DNA of 64,000 nt from Halobacterium litoreum (GCF_021233415.1 NZ_CP089466.1:1860001-1924000); one strand, 5' to 3'; numbered from the stretch's first letter, positions 1 to 8,801 are shown. Numbers and translations: made by a program. The notes: a model not told the origin generated them from the letters alone.

Positions 1-10
1 TCGGAACCCG

Positions 11-487
11 ATGCCCACCATCACGTTCTTCGTGATGTACCTCACCCACCTCCTGCATCTCGGCGAGGAGGACGAAGCCCAAGAGTTGGTGGACGAACTC
101 GCGACCGACGGGGACGCCCAACCGCTGACGATTCCGCGCTCCGCGAGCGTCTCGGACGACGCGTGGCGCGTCTCCACGCCCGCCCGCATCGGGAGCGACT
201 GCCGCCTCCACGGCAACATCCGCGCCACCGAAATCGAGGTCGGCGCGAACGACAACGTGTTCGGGAGTCTGCGCGCTCAGGACGACGTGAGCGTCGGGTC
301 CGGCACGAAGATTCACGGCGACGTGACGACGCGGGACGGCGACGTTCGCGTCGAGGCCGACGCCGTCGTGCTCGGCGACGTCTCGGGCGACGACGTCTAC
401 GTCCACCCGGACGCCGACGTCGACGGCGTCATCCGGGCGCGCGGCGAGATGCACCTGCAATCGCGGGCGGACCGCGAACAGGAGTGA
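11..487 (+). CDS. bactofilin-like polymer-forming protein, probably 5' truncated
   Basis: The last two thirds repeat a short pattern of Gly, Asp and Val (GDV, GSL, GVI) typical of a right-handed beta-helix as in bactofilins (polymer-forming cytoskeletal proteins); that family builds filaments or scaffolds at the membrane. The first 25 residues are a hydrophobic then acidic helix. The frame is open to the window edge, so the ATG at 11 may be internal and the real start, perhaps with membrane segments, may lie upstream. It converges on the CNNM gene with a 9-nt gap. The family call rests on repeat pattern only. Confidence 0.6.
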   Translation: MPTITFFVMYLTHLLHLGEEDEAQELVDELATDGDAQPLTIPRSASVSDDAWRVSTPARIGSDCRLHGNIRATEIEVGANDNVFGSLRAQDDVSVGSGTKIHGDVTTRDGDVRVEADAVVLGDVSGDDVYVHPDADVDGVIRARGEMHLQSRADREQE

Positions 488-496
488 GAAAGCGCG

Positions 497-1555
497 TCAG
501 TTCTCGTCGTCTATCGGGTCTTCGACCTCGCCAGCGATGGCTTCCAGCGCGTCGGTGACGGTGACGAGGCCGAGGACGTCGTCGCCGTCGGTGACGAACG
601 CGAGTTCCTGTCGTTCGGCCTGGAAGCGGTCGATGGCTTCGCTGACGGACGTGCCGGCCTCGATGGTCATCGGGGAGTGCGCGATGTCGGCGAGCGTGGC
701 GGTGCCGTCCCGGAGGTCGTCGAGGTCGCGGAACACCTCCGGGAGGTAGACGATGCCTCGGAAGTCGGCCATCGACTCACCGACGAGCGGGTAGCGGACG
801 TGGGGCGTCGTCGACATCCGTTCGAGGTTCGTCTCGAGGTCGTCGTCGGTGGAGAGCGCGACGACGTCCGCGGGGTCGACGGCGATGTCCTCGACCGGAA
901 TGCGGCCGATGTCGAGCGCGCCGAGGACTTCCTCGCGGCGCTCCTCGGAGAGTTCCCCCTGCCCGAGGACGCTGTGGAGGCGATTCCGGAGTTCGGCGCG
1001 GGACTCGATGACGTCCTCTTCGGTTTCGAGCCACGCGCCCGTCATCTCGACGCCGAACAGTTTCAGCGTCCACTTGGCGACCGCGTCACCGAGCTTGATG
1101 AGCGGCGAGATGAGGACGTAGAACCAGTACAGCGGAGCGGCGCCCCACTTGCACACCCACCGGGAGCGCTCGACGCCGAGGTACGTCGGCGTCTGTTCGC
1201 CGTGCGTGAGGTGGACGAGGTTGATGATGAAGTACGCGATGAGCGCGCCGGCGCCCACCGTCGCCAGCGTCGTGCCGGCGAACAGCGGCTCGAAGATGGC
1301 CGCGAGCGCGGGCTCGGCGACGATACCGACCGCGATGCTTGACGCCGTAATCCCGACCTGACAGGTGGTCAGGTAGAGTTCGAGGTCGTTCGTCATCTCC
1401 CACGCGCGTTCGAGGCGCGAGTTCCCGTCCACGAACTCGTCTTCGGTGAACTGTCTCGCGCGAGTGAGCGCGAACTCGATGGCCACGAAGAAGCCGTTCG
1501 CCAGTATCAGTCCGACACCAGCGACGAGACGCAGGGCGACTTCCAAATCGTTCAT
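497..1555 (-). CDS. CNNM/DUF21 membrane protein with CBS domain pair
   Basis: 352 aa. Residues 1-165 form the DUF21 (CNNM) membrane domain, with several hydrophobic helices; residues about 200-335 are a CBS pair, which in this family binds adenine nucleotides. The C-terminal CorC_HlyC domain of bacterial homologues is absent, so the protein ends after the CBS pair. Family members act in Mg2+ or Co2+ efflux or homeostasis; the substrate here is inferred. The ATG at 1555 is preferred over a GTG one codon upstream. It diverges from ychF. Confidence 0.85.
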   Translation of the reverse strand: MNDLEVALRLVAGVGLILANGFFVAIEFALTRARQFTEDEFVDGNSRLERAWEMTNDLELYLTTCQVGITASSIAVGIVAEPALAAIFEPLFAGTTLATVGAGALIAYFIINLVHLTHGEQTPTYLGVERSRWVCKWGAAPLYWFYVLISPLIKLGDAVAKWTLKLFGVEMTGAWLETEEDVIESRAELRNRLHSVLGQGELSEERREEVLGALDIGRIPVEDIAVDPADVVALSTDDDLETNLERMSTTPHVRYPLVGESMADFRGIVYLPEVFRDLDDLRDGTATLADIAHSPMTIEAGTSVSEAIDRFQAERQELAFVTDGDDVLGLVTVTDALEAIAGEVEDPIDDEN

Positions 1556-1624
1556 CACCCGGTGGATTGCCAGAACACCCGGATGATTCTTTTGGCCGGG
1601 GTGCGGGCGTTTCCCAACCGAAAG

Positions 1625-1631
1625 ACGCTTT
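1625..1631 (+). promoter_or_regulatory. TATA-like box before ychF
   Basis: An ACGCTTT element lies about 27 nt before the ATG at 1656. The same CGCTTT(T) core stands 27-31 nt before starts at 24647, 28362 and 29237, as expected for the archaeal TATA box of leaderless transcripts. Confidence 0.45.
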
Positions 1632-1655
1632 CCCGCGCTGACGGAATCTGACGGT

Positions 1656-2837
1656 ATGCTCTCTATCGCGCTCGCCGGGAAGCCGAACGCCGGGAAGTCG
1701 ACGTTCTACACGGCGGCGACGCGGTCGGAGGTGGACGTGGCGAACTACCCGTTCACCACCATCGACGCGAACCGCGGCGTGACCCACGTCCGAACCGAGT
1801 GCCCGTGTCTCACGCGCGACGAGCGCTGCGGGCACGAACACTGCCGCGACGGGAAGCGCTACGTCCCCGTGGAACTGCTGGACGTGGCGGGACTCGTTCC
1901 GGGCGCCCACGAGGGACGGGGCCTCGGGAATCAGTTCCTCGACGAACTGTCGAACGCGGACGTCATCGTGAACGTCGTGGACGCCTCCGGCGCGACGAAC
2001 GAGGAGGGGGAACCCGTCGAAGTCGGGAGCCACGACCCCGTGGAGGACATCGACTTCGTGGAGGAGGAGATGGACCTCTGGCTGGCGGGCATCGTGGCGG
2101 ACAACTGGGAGTCCGTCGAGCGCCAGTCGCGCTCGCCCGGCTTCGACCTCGAGGAGGCCGTCACGGACCTGATGACGGGGTTCGGCGCGTCCGAGTACGA
2201 CGTGGCCGCCGTCCTCCGGGAGTTCGACTACCCGGAGGACCCGATCCAGTGGACCGACGAGGACCGCGAGGCGCTCGCCCGCGGCGTCCGCCAGCGCACG
2301 AAACCCATCGTCGTCGTCGCGAACAAGATAGACGTGGCCCCCGAGGAGAACGTCGAGCGCCTGCTCGACCTCGACAAGCCCGTGATTCCGGCGACGGCGC
2401 AGGGCGAACTCGCGCTCCGCCGGGGCGCCGACGCGGGCTTTATCGACTACGACCCGGGCGACGACGACTTCGCGATTACGGGCGAGGTCAGCGACGAGCA
2501 ACGCGAGACCCTCGACGCGCTCCGCGAGACGATGGCGGAGTACGGCGGCACGGGCGTCCAGCAGGCCCTCGATTACGCCGTCTACGACCTGCTCGACATG
2601 GTGACCGCGTACCCCGTGCAGGACCAGTCGAAGTGGACCGACGCGAAGGGCAACGTCCTGCCCGACGCGTTCCTCCTCGAATCCGGGTCGACGCCCGTCG
2701 ACCTGGCGTACGCCGTCCACTCCGACATCGGCGACGGCTACCTCCACGCGGTCAACGCCAAGACGAACCGCGAGGTCGGCGAGGGGTACGAACTCGAAGA
2801 GGGCGACGTCGTGAAAATCGTCTCGACCGCGAAGTAG
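1656..2837 (+). CDS. ychF: redox-regulated ATPase/GTPase YchF (Obg family)
   Basis: 393 aa. The P-loop GKPNAGKST spans residues 8-16, DVAG (G3) is at 76-79, an NKID motif (G4) is near 220, and the last 80 residues form a TGS domain. YchF/OLA1 proteins hydrolyse ATP or GTP and associate with the ribosome and stress responses. Between the switch regions there is a compact cluster of C49, C51, C58 and C63 plus H60 and H62, which looks able to bind a metal or sense redox state. The stop codon abuts the stop of the convergent RidA gene with no gap. Confidence 0.92.
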   Translation: MLSIALAGKPNAGKSTFYTAATRSEVDVANYPFTTIDANRGVTHVRTECPCLTRDERCGHEHCRDGKRYVPVELLDVAGLVPGAHEGRGLGNQFLDELSNADVIVNVVDASGATNEEGEPVEVGSHDPVEDIDFVEEEMDLWLAGIVADNWESVERQSRSPGFDLEEAVTDLMTGFGASEYDVAAVLREFDYPEDPIQWTDEDREALARGVRQRTKPIVVVANKIDVAPEENVERLLDLDKPVIPATAQGELALRRGADAGFIDYDPGDDDFAITGEVSDEQRETLDALRETMAEYGGTGVQQALDYAVYDLLDMVTAYPVQDQSKWTDAKGNVLPDAFLLESGSTPVDLAYAVHSDIGDGYLHAVNAKTNREVGEGYELEEGDVVKIVSTAK

Positions 2838-3383
2838 TCAGTTCTCGGCCTGCTCGCTGCCGTCCCCGTCCCCGTCGCCGGGAGCCGCTTGTTCGCCGTC
2901 CCCGAACAGGTCCCGCACCGTCTCCCCCGGCACCTCCTCGTGTTCGTCGCCGACGAACGCGGTGGTCGTCCAGTCGTCGTGGGGAACTTCGGCTTCGACT
3001 TCGAGTTCGAATCGCATCTCGTCGTCGAGCAGACTCGACACGCCGACCATCGTGCTCGCCGGGTAGTGCTCGGGGTCGAAGAACTCCGCCCGCACGTCGT
3101 TGATGCGGGCCTGCGTCTCCCGGGAGAGGTGGTCGTCGAGTACGAACCACCGGAGCATCACCACGTCGTCGAGCGTCCCGCCCACGTCACCGAGCGCGCG
3201 CTCCACGAAGTCGAGGACGGTGCGGACCTGGTGTTCGAGGCCGCCCTCGGGCCACGCGACGCCCGAGAACTTCACGTCGACGTGCGTCTCGTGTTCGGTG
3301 GCGACCGCGACGGAGTACGTCAGGTGGTCGAGGTCGCTCTCCGCGAGGTCGGCCGAGCCCGGCCCGAGCAGGGTCTTGTCCAT
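2838..3383 (-). CDS. RidA/YjgF family protein
   Basis: 181 aa. Residues 1-125 match the RidA fold: a DLDHLTYSVAVATE opening, a SGVAWPEGG segment and a central helix VRTVLDFVERALGDVGGTLDD, a spacing typical of the trimeric imine/enamine deaminase family. The C-terminal 40 residues are Asp/Glu/Gly-rich and probably disordered. True RidA enzymes carry an Arg that contacts the substrate carboxylate; I could not assign it, so this may belong to a non-deaminase subgroup. It starts with ATG and faces ychF tail to tail. Confidence 0.75.
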   Translation of the reverse strand: MDKTLLGPGSADLAESDLDHLTYSVAVATEHETHVDVKFSGVAWPEGGLEHQVRTVLDFVERALGDVGGTLDDVVMLRWFVLDDHLSRETQARINDVRAEFFDPEHYPASTMVGVSSLLDDEMRFELEVEAEVPHDDWTTTAFVGDEHEEVPGETVRDLFGDGEQAAPGDGDGDGSEQAEN

Positions 3384-3437
3384 GGACCGCGACGTACGCC
3401 GACGCGCCGAATAAGCCTTGGGCGCGTCGAACCCGCC

Positions 3438-4220
3438 TCAGGGTTCGTGGGTGGCGACGAAGACGCCCGCGTCGACGGTGAGCTCGAGTGACCCGTCGGC
3501 CATCCGGTCGCGGAACGCCGCCTCCAGGTCGCGGCCGTCGGCGGGGTCGAAACCCGGGAGCGAGACGACGTACGCGACCAGTGGGGCGGGCGCGTCCACG
3601 ACGAGCGCGTCCTCGAAGTCGCGGCGCTCCACGTCCTCGAACTGCTCGCGGAGTTGGTCGGCGCCGTTCGACAGCGAGAACGCCGAGCGGTCGGGCGCGT
3701 CCCCGAACGCGCTCGCGGCGTCGTACAGTTCGGCGAGGTGGTCGGCGCCGGTCGCCGAGGCGTACAGTTTCCCGCCGGGCTTCAGGACGCGGCGAATCTC
3801 GGCGAGCGCGGTCTGGCGGTCGGCGTCGTCGAGGTGCGAGAGGACGTGGTGGGCGGTGACGGCGTCGAATGAGTCGTCGGGGTAGGGCACGTCGCGGGCG
3901 TCGACCACGTCGAAGTGGAACTCCCGGTCGAGTTCGCCGAGCGCCTCCATGGCGTCCATCACCATCCCCTGGTAGGCGTCGGTGACGGTGACGTCCCAGC
4001 CGTCGGGGACGCGCTCGGGGTCGGTCGCCCAGAGCGCGCCGTGGCCGGCGCCCAGCGAGAGCACGGCGGCGTCCTCGGGGAGGTCGAACTGGTCGAACAG
4101 CCACTCGTAGCGGTCGGTGTCGGCCGTCGAGAAGCGCGCGTGTAACACGTGGCGGGCGGCGAGGTTCGACGCGTCCGCGTACTGCTCGGCGAGGACGTCG
4201 TCGTCCAGCCAGTCGGACAT
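3438..4220 (-). CDS. class I SAM-dependent methyltransferase
   Basis: 260 aa from the ATG at 4220. Motif I is LSLGAGHGA (residues 54-62), followed by an acidic strand end (VTVTDAY), motif II around FDAVTAHHVLSHL, and motif III LKPGGKLYASATG. These are features of the UbiE/type-11 methyltransferases. The C-terminal 90 residues contain an LSNGADQLREQFEDVERRDF segment common in small-molecule methyltransferases. The substrate is unknown. The reading frame continues upstream without a plausible start, which supports 4220. Confidence 0.82.
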   Translation of the reverse strand: MSDWLDDDVLAEQYADASNLAARHVLHARFSTADTDRYEWLFDQFDLPEDAAVLSLGAGHGALWATDPERVPDGWDVTVTDAYQGMVMDAMEALGELDREFHFDVVDARDVPYPDDSFDAVTAHHVLSHLDDADRQTALAEIRRVLKPGGKLYASATGADHLAELYDAASAFGDAPDRSAFSLSNGADQLREQFEDVERRDFEDALVVDAPAPLVAYVVSLPGFDPADGRDLEAAFRDRMADGSLELTVDAGVFVATHEP

Positions 4221-4258
4221 ACCGAAGGCGTAGCACTCGGCGGCCTTGAGGCCACCGG

Positions 4259-4648
4259 CTACGCGTCGAGGCGGTCGCGGACTGCGTACTGGACGCGCGC
4301 GCCGACGCCGCCACCGGCGGCGGCACACAGGCCCGGCAGCGGCGAGAACGCGACGGCGGCGAGGTACATCAGGAGGCCGACGTTGAGGATGCTCCGCGAG
4401 AACTCGTTGGCGGCGGCCATTCCGTCGAATCCGAACGCGACGACGGTCACCGCGACCGCCCACGCGAGCGCGCCGGCGGCGAACGCGTCGAGGAACTCCG
4501 ACTGGAACCGCCGGCTGACCGAACCGGTCAGGACGCCGGTGACGAGGAGCGCGCCGAGCACGGCTTCGGGCGTCCCGAATCGCACGATTGCGACGGTAAT
4601 CGCCGTCGCACCGGCGGCGGTGCCGCCGAGCACTGCGAGTCTGTCCAT
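4259..4648 (-). CDS. small integral membrane protein, unknown function
   Basis: 129 aa with about four hydrophobic segments separated by short polar loops; the residues VSRRFQSEFLD form a basic/acidic loop. No known domain is recognised. It lies 38 nt upstream of the methyltransferase gene and 31 nt downstream of the prenyltransferase gene on the same strand, so the three may be one transcript in the order ubiA-like, membrane protein, methyltransferase. Confidence 0.65.
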   Translation of the reverse strand: MDRLAVLGGTAAGATAITVAIVRFGTPEAVLGALLVTGVLTGSVSRRFQSEFLDAFAAGALAWAVAVTVVAFGFDGMAAANEFSRSILNVGLLMYLAAVAFSPLPGLCAAAGGGVGARVQYAVRDRLDA

Positions 4649-4679
4649 GTCCGCATCGAATCGCGGGCGGGGATAAGTG

Positions 4680-5531
4680 TTAGGCCAGTGGCCGGAACCA
4701 GACGGCGGCGACGAGCACGGCGAGGAAGACGTAACAGCCGCGAACGAGCAGCATCGTGGCTATCGTGGAGTCGGCGCGCGCTGCGAACGCGGCGACGACG
4801 CCGAAGGCCCCGACGGCGGCGACGGCGCTGGGCGGGAACACCGACGCCGCGGCGAACGCGACGACGCCGGCCATCGCCGTCGCCATCAGGCCGAACGCGA
4901 ACCGGCGTGCGGCCGGCTTGCCGAGCACGACGGCGACGGTTCGCTTGTCGATGGAGCGGTCGTAGTCGTAGTCCTGGGCGTCGTCGATTACCTTGACGCC
5001 GGCGAGCAGGACGAGCAGGACGACGGCGAACGCGAGCGGGCGAACCGCGAGCGCGCCGACCTGGACGTAGTAGCCGCCGAGCAGTGAGATTGCGATGCCG
5101 AGGGGGTAGCCCGTCGTCGTGGTGACGGGGTTCGTGTCGAGTTGGGGGGCGTGGTGGTACGCGATGAGCCACGCCGGGAGCGCGAGCGCGGCGGCGCCCG
5201 GGCCGACGAGCCACCAGAGCACCGCGGTGCAGGCGAAGAACGCGAGCGTCGACGCGAGGATGGCGCGCCGACACCCCGGTTCGGTCATCGGATGGTCGTC
5301 GTCCTCGCCGCGCAGGTGGAAGTCGACGTAGCCGTCCTTGACGTGGGCGGTGTAGACGGCCGCGAACATCGCGGTGAGGTGGACGGCGGCGACGCCGAGG
5401 CGGAATTCGCCGGCGAGCACCGCGCCGAACGCGGACGCGGCGAGCGGCGGGAGCATGAACACGGGGTGGACCTGCGATGCCAGCGCGGCGAGGTCGGCGC
5501 GCGCGCCCTCGCCGTGCCGCGAGACGTGCAT
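4680..5531 (-). CDS. UbiA family prenyltransferase
   Basis: 283 aa, eight or nine predicted membrane helices. Two Asp-rich motifs typical of UbiA enzymes bind the Mg-diphosphate of the isoprenoid donor: one between D66 and D79 (DGYVDFHLRGEDDD) and one at D183-D191 (DDAQDYDYD). Haloarchaea use such enzymes for archaeol lipids, menaquinone and haem side chains; the neighbouring methyltransferase would fit quinone chemistry but does not prove it. The acceptor is unknown. The ATG at 5531 is chosen because it gives the expected short cytoplasmic N-terminus. Confidence 0.85.
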   Translation of the reverse strand: MHVSRHGEGARADLAALASQVHPVFMLPPLAASAFGAVLAGEFRLGVAAVHLTAMFAAVYTAHVKDGYVDFHLRGEDDDHPMTEPGCRRAILASTLAFFACTAVLWWLVGPGAAALALPAWLIAYHHAPQLDTNPVTTTTGYPLGIAISLLGGYYVQVGALAVRPLAFAVVLLVLLAGVKVIDDAQDYDYDRSIDKRTVAVVLGKPAARRFAFGLMATAMAGVVAFAAASVFPPSAVAAVGAFGVVAAFAARADSTIATMLLVRGCYVFLAVLVAAVWFRPLA

Positions 5532-5563
5532 ACTGTTACCATGGGTCTATGCGGGCATAACTG

Positions 5564-6820
5564 TCAGGGCGGCACGCGGTCGCGGTCCACGAACTGCACT
5601 TCGACGGGCACTAATCGCCCGGTCCGGTCCGCGAGCGCGCCCCGAATCCGGCCCGCCAGTTCGGGGTACGAGCGGTCGTCCGGGCGCTCCACGACGACGG
5701 TGACGCCGTAGTCGCCGCCCGCGACCGGAACCGTCGAGCGCACGCCGACGAGCGTCAGGTCGTCGTACTCGTCGGCGTCGAGCGTGTCGGCGACGGCGCG
5801 GTTCGCGTCTCGTTCGAACGCCATCTGGTCGGCGGTGAGTGCGGCCGCGCCGGCGAACGCCGCGCCGAGCACGAGCACGACGGCGCCGACGCGGGCGTAC
5901 CGCCGCCACGGCGCGTCCCCCCAGTCGGCGGGCCGGTAGCCGAGTGTCCAGAGGACCGCGGGCGAGACGACGTTGATGGCGGCGAAGTTCGACGCGAGCA
6001 GGAGGGCGGCGCCCGCCGCGACCACCGGGAGGCCCCACGCGATGCCGACGCCGACGGCGGCGGCCGCGGGGATGAGCGCGGCGGCAATCATCACGCCGAC
6101 CAGCGAGACGGGGAGCGCGGTGGCGAGGCCGAGCGACCCGGCGGCGCCGGCGGCGAGGCCGACGACGAGCGAGAGCGCGCCCGGCGAGATGCGCTGACTG
6201 ATTTGCGTGACCGTGGTCACGTCGAGGGCGCCGGGGACGAACGACGCCGCCTGTACGAGCCACCCGACCGCGGCGGCGCCCGCCACCGCGACGGTGAGGC
6301 CGACGACCTGCGCGCGGAGGCCCGAGCGAATCATCCCGCGGTCGGCGAGCACGACGCCGACGGCGGCGGTGAGCGCGGAGCCGACCTGCGGCGCGATGAC
6401 CATCGACCCGACGACCAGCGCGGGCGAGTCCAGCAGCAGGCCGGCGAGCGCGACGACCGCCGACAGCACCGTCATCGAGTAGTAGGTCGCGGCGTTCGGC
6501 GTCATGTCGCGGGCGGTCGCCGCGAGTTCGTCGGGGTCGATGGACTCGTCGGCCTCGCTCCCCTCGACGTACCGTGCTTCGAGGTCGTCGAAGCGCTCGG
6601 TGACGGCGCTCTCGGCGCTCGCGACGACGACGTAGCGGTCGTCGAGGCCGGCGTCCCGCAACTCCGAGAGGACGGGCTCGACGGCCTGTGCGGGGAGCGG
6701 AAATTCGACGAGCGTGTCGTCGGCGCCGTCCACGAGCACGTAGTCGACGCCCTCGTCGTCGAGGACGGCGAGCACGGACTCGCGGCTGTCGGCTGGGAGC
6801 GCGAACTGGACGAGACGCAC
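5564..6820 (-). CDS. DUF389/TIGR00341 family membrane protein
   Basis: 418 aa with a GTG start. Residues 1-100 are a soluble alpha/beta domain beginning MRLVQFALP, typical of this family. The middle part (about 115-315) has six or more hydrophobic helices, including the family-like signature SMVIAPQVGSALTAAVG. The C-terminal 90 residues are soluble again. The family is widespread in archaea and bacteria and its function is not established. It stands alone between the prenyltransferase and aminotransferase genes on the same strand. Confidence 0.8.
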   Translation of the reverse strand: MRLVQFALPADSRESVLAVLDDEGVDYVLVDGADDTLVEFPLPAQAVEPVLSELRDAGLDDRYVVVASAESAVTERFDDLEARYVEGSEADESIDPDELAATARDMTPNAATYYSMTVLSAVVALAGLLLDSPALVVGSMVIAPQVGSALTAAVGVVLADRGMIRSGLRAQVVGLTVAVAGAAAVGWLVQAASFVPGALDVTTVTQISQRISPGALSLVVGLAAGAAGSLGLATALPVSLVGVMIAAALIPAAAAVGVGIAWGLPVVAAGAALLLASNFAAINVVSPAVLWTLGYRPADWGDAPWRRYARVGAVVLVLGAAFAGAAALTADQMAFERDANRAVADTLDADEYDDLTLVGVRSTVPVAGGDYGVTVVVERPDDRSYPELAGRIRGALADRTGRLVPVEVQFVDRDRVPP

Positions 6821-6865
6821 CCGAGTCGCTTCGGCGCGAGCGAAAACAGTTAGTCGGTACTTACG

Positions 6866-7987
6866 CTACCGGACGGCGTTCGTCGCGGCGCGCATCGCCT
6901 CGATTGCTTCCTCCAGTTGCGCCATGTCGGTGGCGTAGGAGATGCGCGCGTACCCCTCGCCGTGGTCACCGAACGCCGACCCGGGCACCACGACCACGCC
7001 CTCGTCGATGACCGCGTCCACCCAGCCTTCGGGCACCTTCGGCATCGCGTAGAACGCGCCCTGCGGCGTCGGCACGTCCAGCCCCATGTCTTCGAGGCCG
7101 TCTAAGAGCACGTCGCGGCGCTCCTCGAAGGACGCCACCATCTCGTCGACCACGTCCTGCGGGCCGGAGAGCGCGGCCTCGGCCGCGTACTGCGCTGGCG
7201 CGCTGGCGCAGGCCTGGACGTACTGGTGGACGCGCAGCATGCGCTCGGCGCGGCGCTCGCTCGCGGCGACCCAGCCGAGTCGCCACCCCGTCATCGAGTA
7301 CGTCTTCGAGCACGCGTTCACGACGACGACGTTGTCCGTCTCCGCGAACTCCATCGGCGAGCGGTGCTCGCCCTCGAAGACGATGTGCTCGTACACTTCG
7401 TCCGAGATGCAGAGCACGTCGTGTTCGTCCGCGATGCGCGCGAACTCCCGCATGTCCTCGGTCGATTGGACCGCGCCAGTCGGGTTCGCGGGAGAGTTCA
7501 CGACGAACGCCGCGGTGTCGTCGGTGATGCGCTCCTCGACCGTCGCGGGGTCGAGGGTGAGGTCGTCGCGCAGGGGGAGACCGACCGGCTCGCCGCCCGC
7601 GATGCGAGTGAGCGCGTCGTAGGAGACGAACCCGGGGTCCGGGAACAAGACTTCCTCGCCGGGGTCGACGTGGGCTTCGAGCGCGAGGTGGAGCGCCTCG
7701 CTCCCGCCCGCGGTGGCGATGACGCCCTCGGGCGCGACCTCGACGCCCTGGTCCCGAGCGTGCTTGTCCACGATGGCGTCCACGAGGCCGGGCGTCCCGC
7801 GATTGGACGTGTAGCCGTCGGCCTTCCCGGCTTCGATGGCGTCCACGGCGGCCTGCCGGGCGTGCTCGGGCGTCGGGAAGTCGGGCTGACCGAGGCCGAG
7901 GTTGATGGCGTCCTCGCCCGCCGCCTCGAACACTTCCCGGATGCCGCTGATGGAGACCTGCTCTACGCGCTCGGAGAACTCCGTCAT
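6866..7987 (-). CDS. pyridoxal-phosphate class I/II aminotransferase
   Basis: 373 aa from the ATG at 7987. Fold-type I marks: LGQPDFPTP (33-41), the NSPANPTG segment (164-171), DEVYE (196-200), and SKTYSMTGWRLG with the Schiff-base Lys at residue 228. It resembles aspartate or aromatic-amino-acid aminotransferases of the I-gamma group common in archaea, but the substrate cannot be set from sequence. Nineteen codons upstream in frame (to 8044) look like untranslated leader with poor family similarity. Confidence 0.9.
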   Translation of the reverse strand: MTEFSERVEQVSISGIREVFEAAGEDAINLGLGQPDFPTPEHARQAAVDAIEAGKADGYTSNRGTPGLVDAIVDKHARDQGVEVAPEGVIATAGGSEALHLALEAHVDPGEEVLFPDPGFVSYDALTRIAGGEPVGLPLRDDLTLDPATVEERITDDTAAFVVNSPANPTGAVQSTEDMREFARIADEHDVLCISDEVYEHIVFEGEHRSPMEFAETDNVVVVNACSKTYSMTGWRLGWVAASERRAERMLRVHQYVQACASAPAQYAAEAALSGPQDVVDEMVASFEERRDVLLDGLEDMGLDVPTPQGAFYAMPKVPEGWVDAVIDEGVVVVPGSAFGDHGEGYARISYATDMAQLEEAIEAMRAATNAVR

Positions 7988-8072
7988 ACCACCACGGGGG
8001 ACGCGGGCCCTGATAACTCTTGGCGGTGTGGGGTGGTCGGTCAATCGCTCGCCGACGCGAGCAACACCGCAG

Positions 8073-8408
8073 TCAATCTTTCACGTACCCATACCCGTCG
8101 TCCTGCAGTCGCGCGAGTTCGCCGACGCCCGCCGGAACGGTTTCGACGCCGTCGGCGAGCGCGGACGCCTCGATGTCCCGCGAGCGCAGGGAGTTCCGGC
8201 ACGCGGCAAACCGCACCCCGTCGTCCTCGCGGAGTGTCCGCACGCGAATCGCGTGCTCGGAGCGCGCCGTGAGCGTGCGCACGCCGTCGGCGTTCGCCAC
8301 CACCGCCACGTCCTCGACGGCGACAGTGTCGTCGCCGAGCAGATTCTCGACGTTCGCGAGCACGTGCTCGGCCTCCTCGCGGCGCGCGTGATGGAAGACG
8401 ACCTGCAT
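8073..8408 (-). CDS. DsrE family protein
   Basis: 111 aa from the ATG at 8408, beginning MQVVFHHARREEAEHVLANVENLL. The alpha/beta pattern, the VAVVANADGVRTLT segment and FAACRNSLRSRDI fit the DsrE/DsrF-like fold. The single Cys in FAACRNS stands where many single-domain DsrE proteins carry theirs. Family members move sulfur or bind small ligands; no sulfur-oxidation genes are nearby, so the role is open. The frame extends upstream to 8513, but this start gives the usual length. Confidence 0.75.
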   Translation of the reverse strand: MQVVFHHARREEAEHVLANVENLLGDDTVAVEDVAVVANADGVRTLTARSEHAIRVRTLREDDGVRFAACRNSLRSRDIEASALADGVETVPAGVGELARLQDDGYGYVKD

Positions 8409-8509
8409 ACGAAAACGACGACTTCCGGCCCGAAAAGCGCGGTTTCCAGATTTCTCACAGTTCGTGGCCGATTGATCAACCGATATCGACACCACCCAAA
8501 CAACCGATA

Positions 8510-8610
8510 GCAAGCATCCGCGAGCGAGCGGCTTGAAAAGCCCGAGCGAAGCGGTTCACTGCGCGAGCGGCGCGAGGCGGCGGAGCCGCCTCGGAATGCG
8601 CGAACGGGGG
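8510..8610 (-). repeat. dispersed hairpin element, copy 1
   Basis: Read on the minus strand, this carries a GAGGCGGC / GCCGCCTC hairpin, a GTGAACCGC box and the ending GCTCGCGGATGCT. The same order occurs on the plus strand at 21509-21566. About 45 nt around the hairpin match with only a few changes. In both cases the element lies downstream of a gene read in the same direction (PAC2, dnaJ). Confidence 0.65.
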
Positions 8611-8665
8611 AACGGAGTGACCCGTGAGCGGCGAAGCCGTGAGCGCAGGCCGACGAGCGACCAGA

Positions 8666-8718
8666 GAGGGACGGCTTTGCCGTCCCTCAGGCCTGCGGGC
8701 GACTCGTGGGTCGCCCGC
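8666..8718. repeat. two adjacent perfect hairpins
   Basis: GAGGGACGGC pairs with GCCGTCCCTC around a TTT loop (8666-8688), enclosed by an outer GCAGGC/GCCTGC stem (8645-8650 with 8691-8696). GCGGGCGAC pairs with GTCGCCCGC around six bases (8695-8718). They could act in either direction as terminators or RNA 3'-end stabilisers for PAC2; this is inference. Confidence 0.6.
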
Positions 8719-8801
8719 AGACAACGGGAGCGAGGAGTGCTTTTGGTGTCGGTTTTACCGAGTGAGGCGCGCGAAGCGCGCCGAACGCAGAGTAAAAGCG
8801 C

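Larger units (their letters stand above)
8409..8801. other. 393-nt gene-free stretch with hairpins
   Basis: No credible gene. The left 110 nt are A/T-richer and include the palindromes TTGATCAA (8472-8479) and CGATATCG (8481-8488); they are the likely promoter region of the DsrE gene. From about 8510 rightward the sequence is G+C-rich with perfect hairpins at 8574-8592, 8666-8688, 8695-8718 and 8766-8782, lying 3' of the PAC2 gene (minus strand). Part of it repeats the 3' flank of dnaJ. Confidence 0.7.

Noticed and set aside
8413-8513. N-terminal extension of the DsrE protein to 8513
   Set aside because: The extra residues are basic and include promoter-like A/T palindromes; the ATG at 8408 gives the family length.
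8666-8718. CRISPR-like pair of palindromes
   Set aside because: The two hairpins differ in sequence and there is no regular repeat-spacer spacing; also true for the 51377-51481 cluster.
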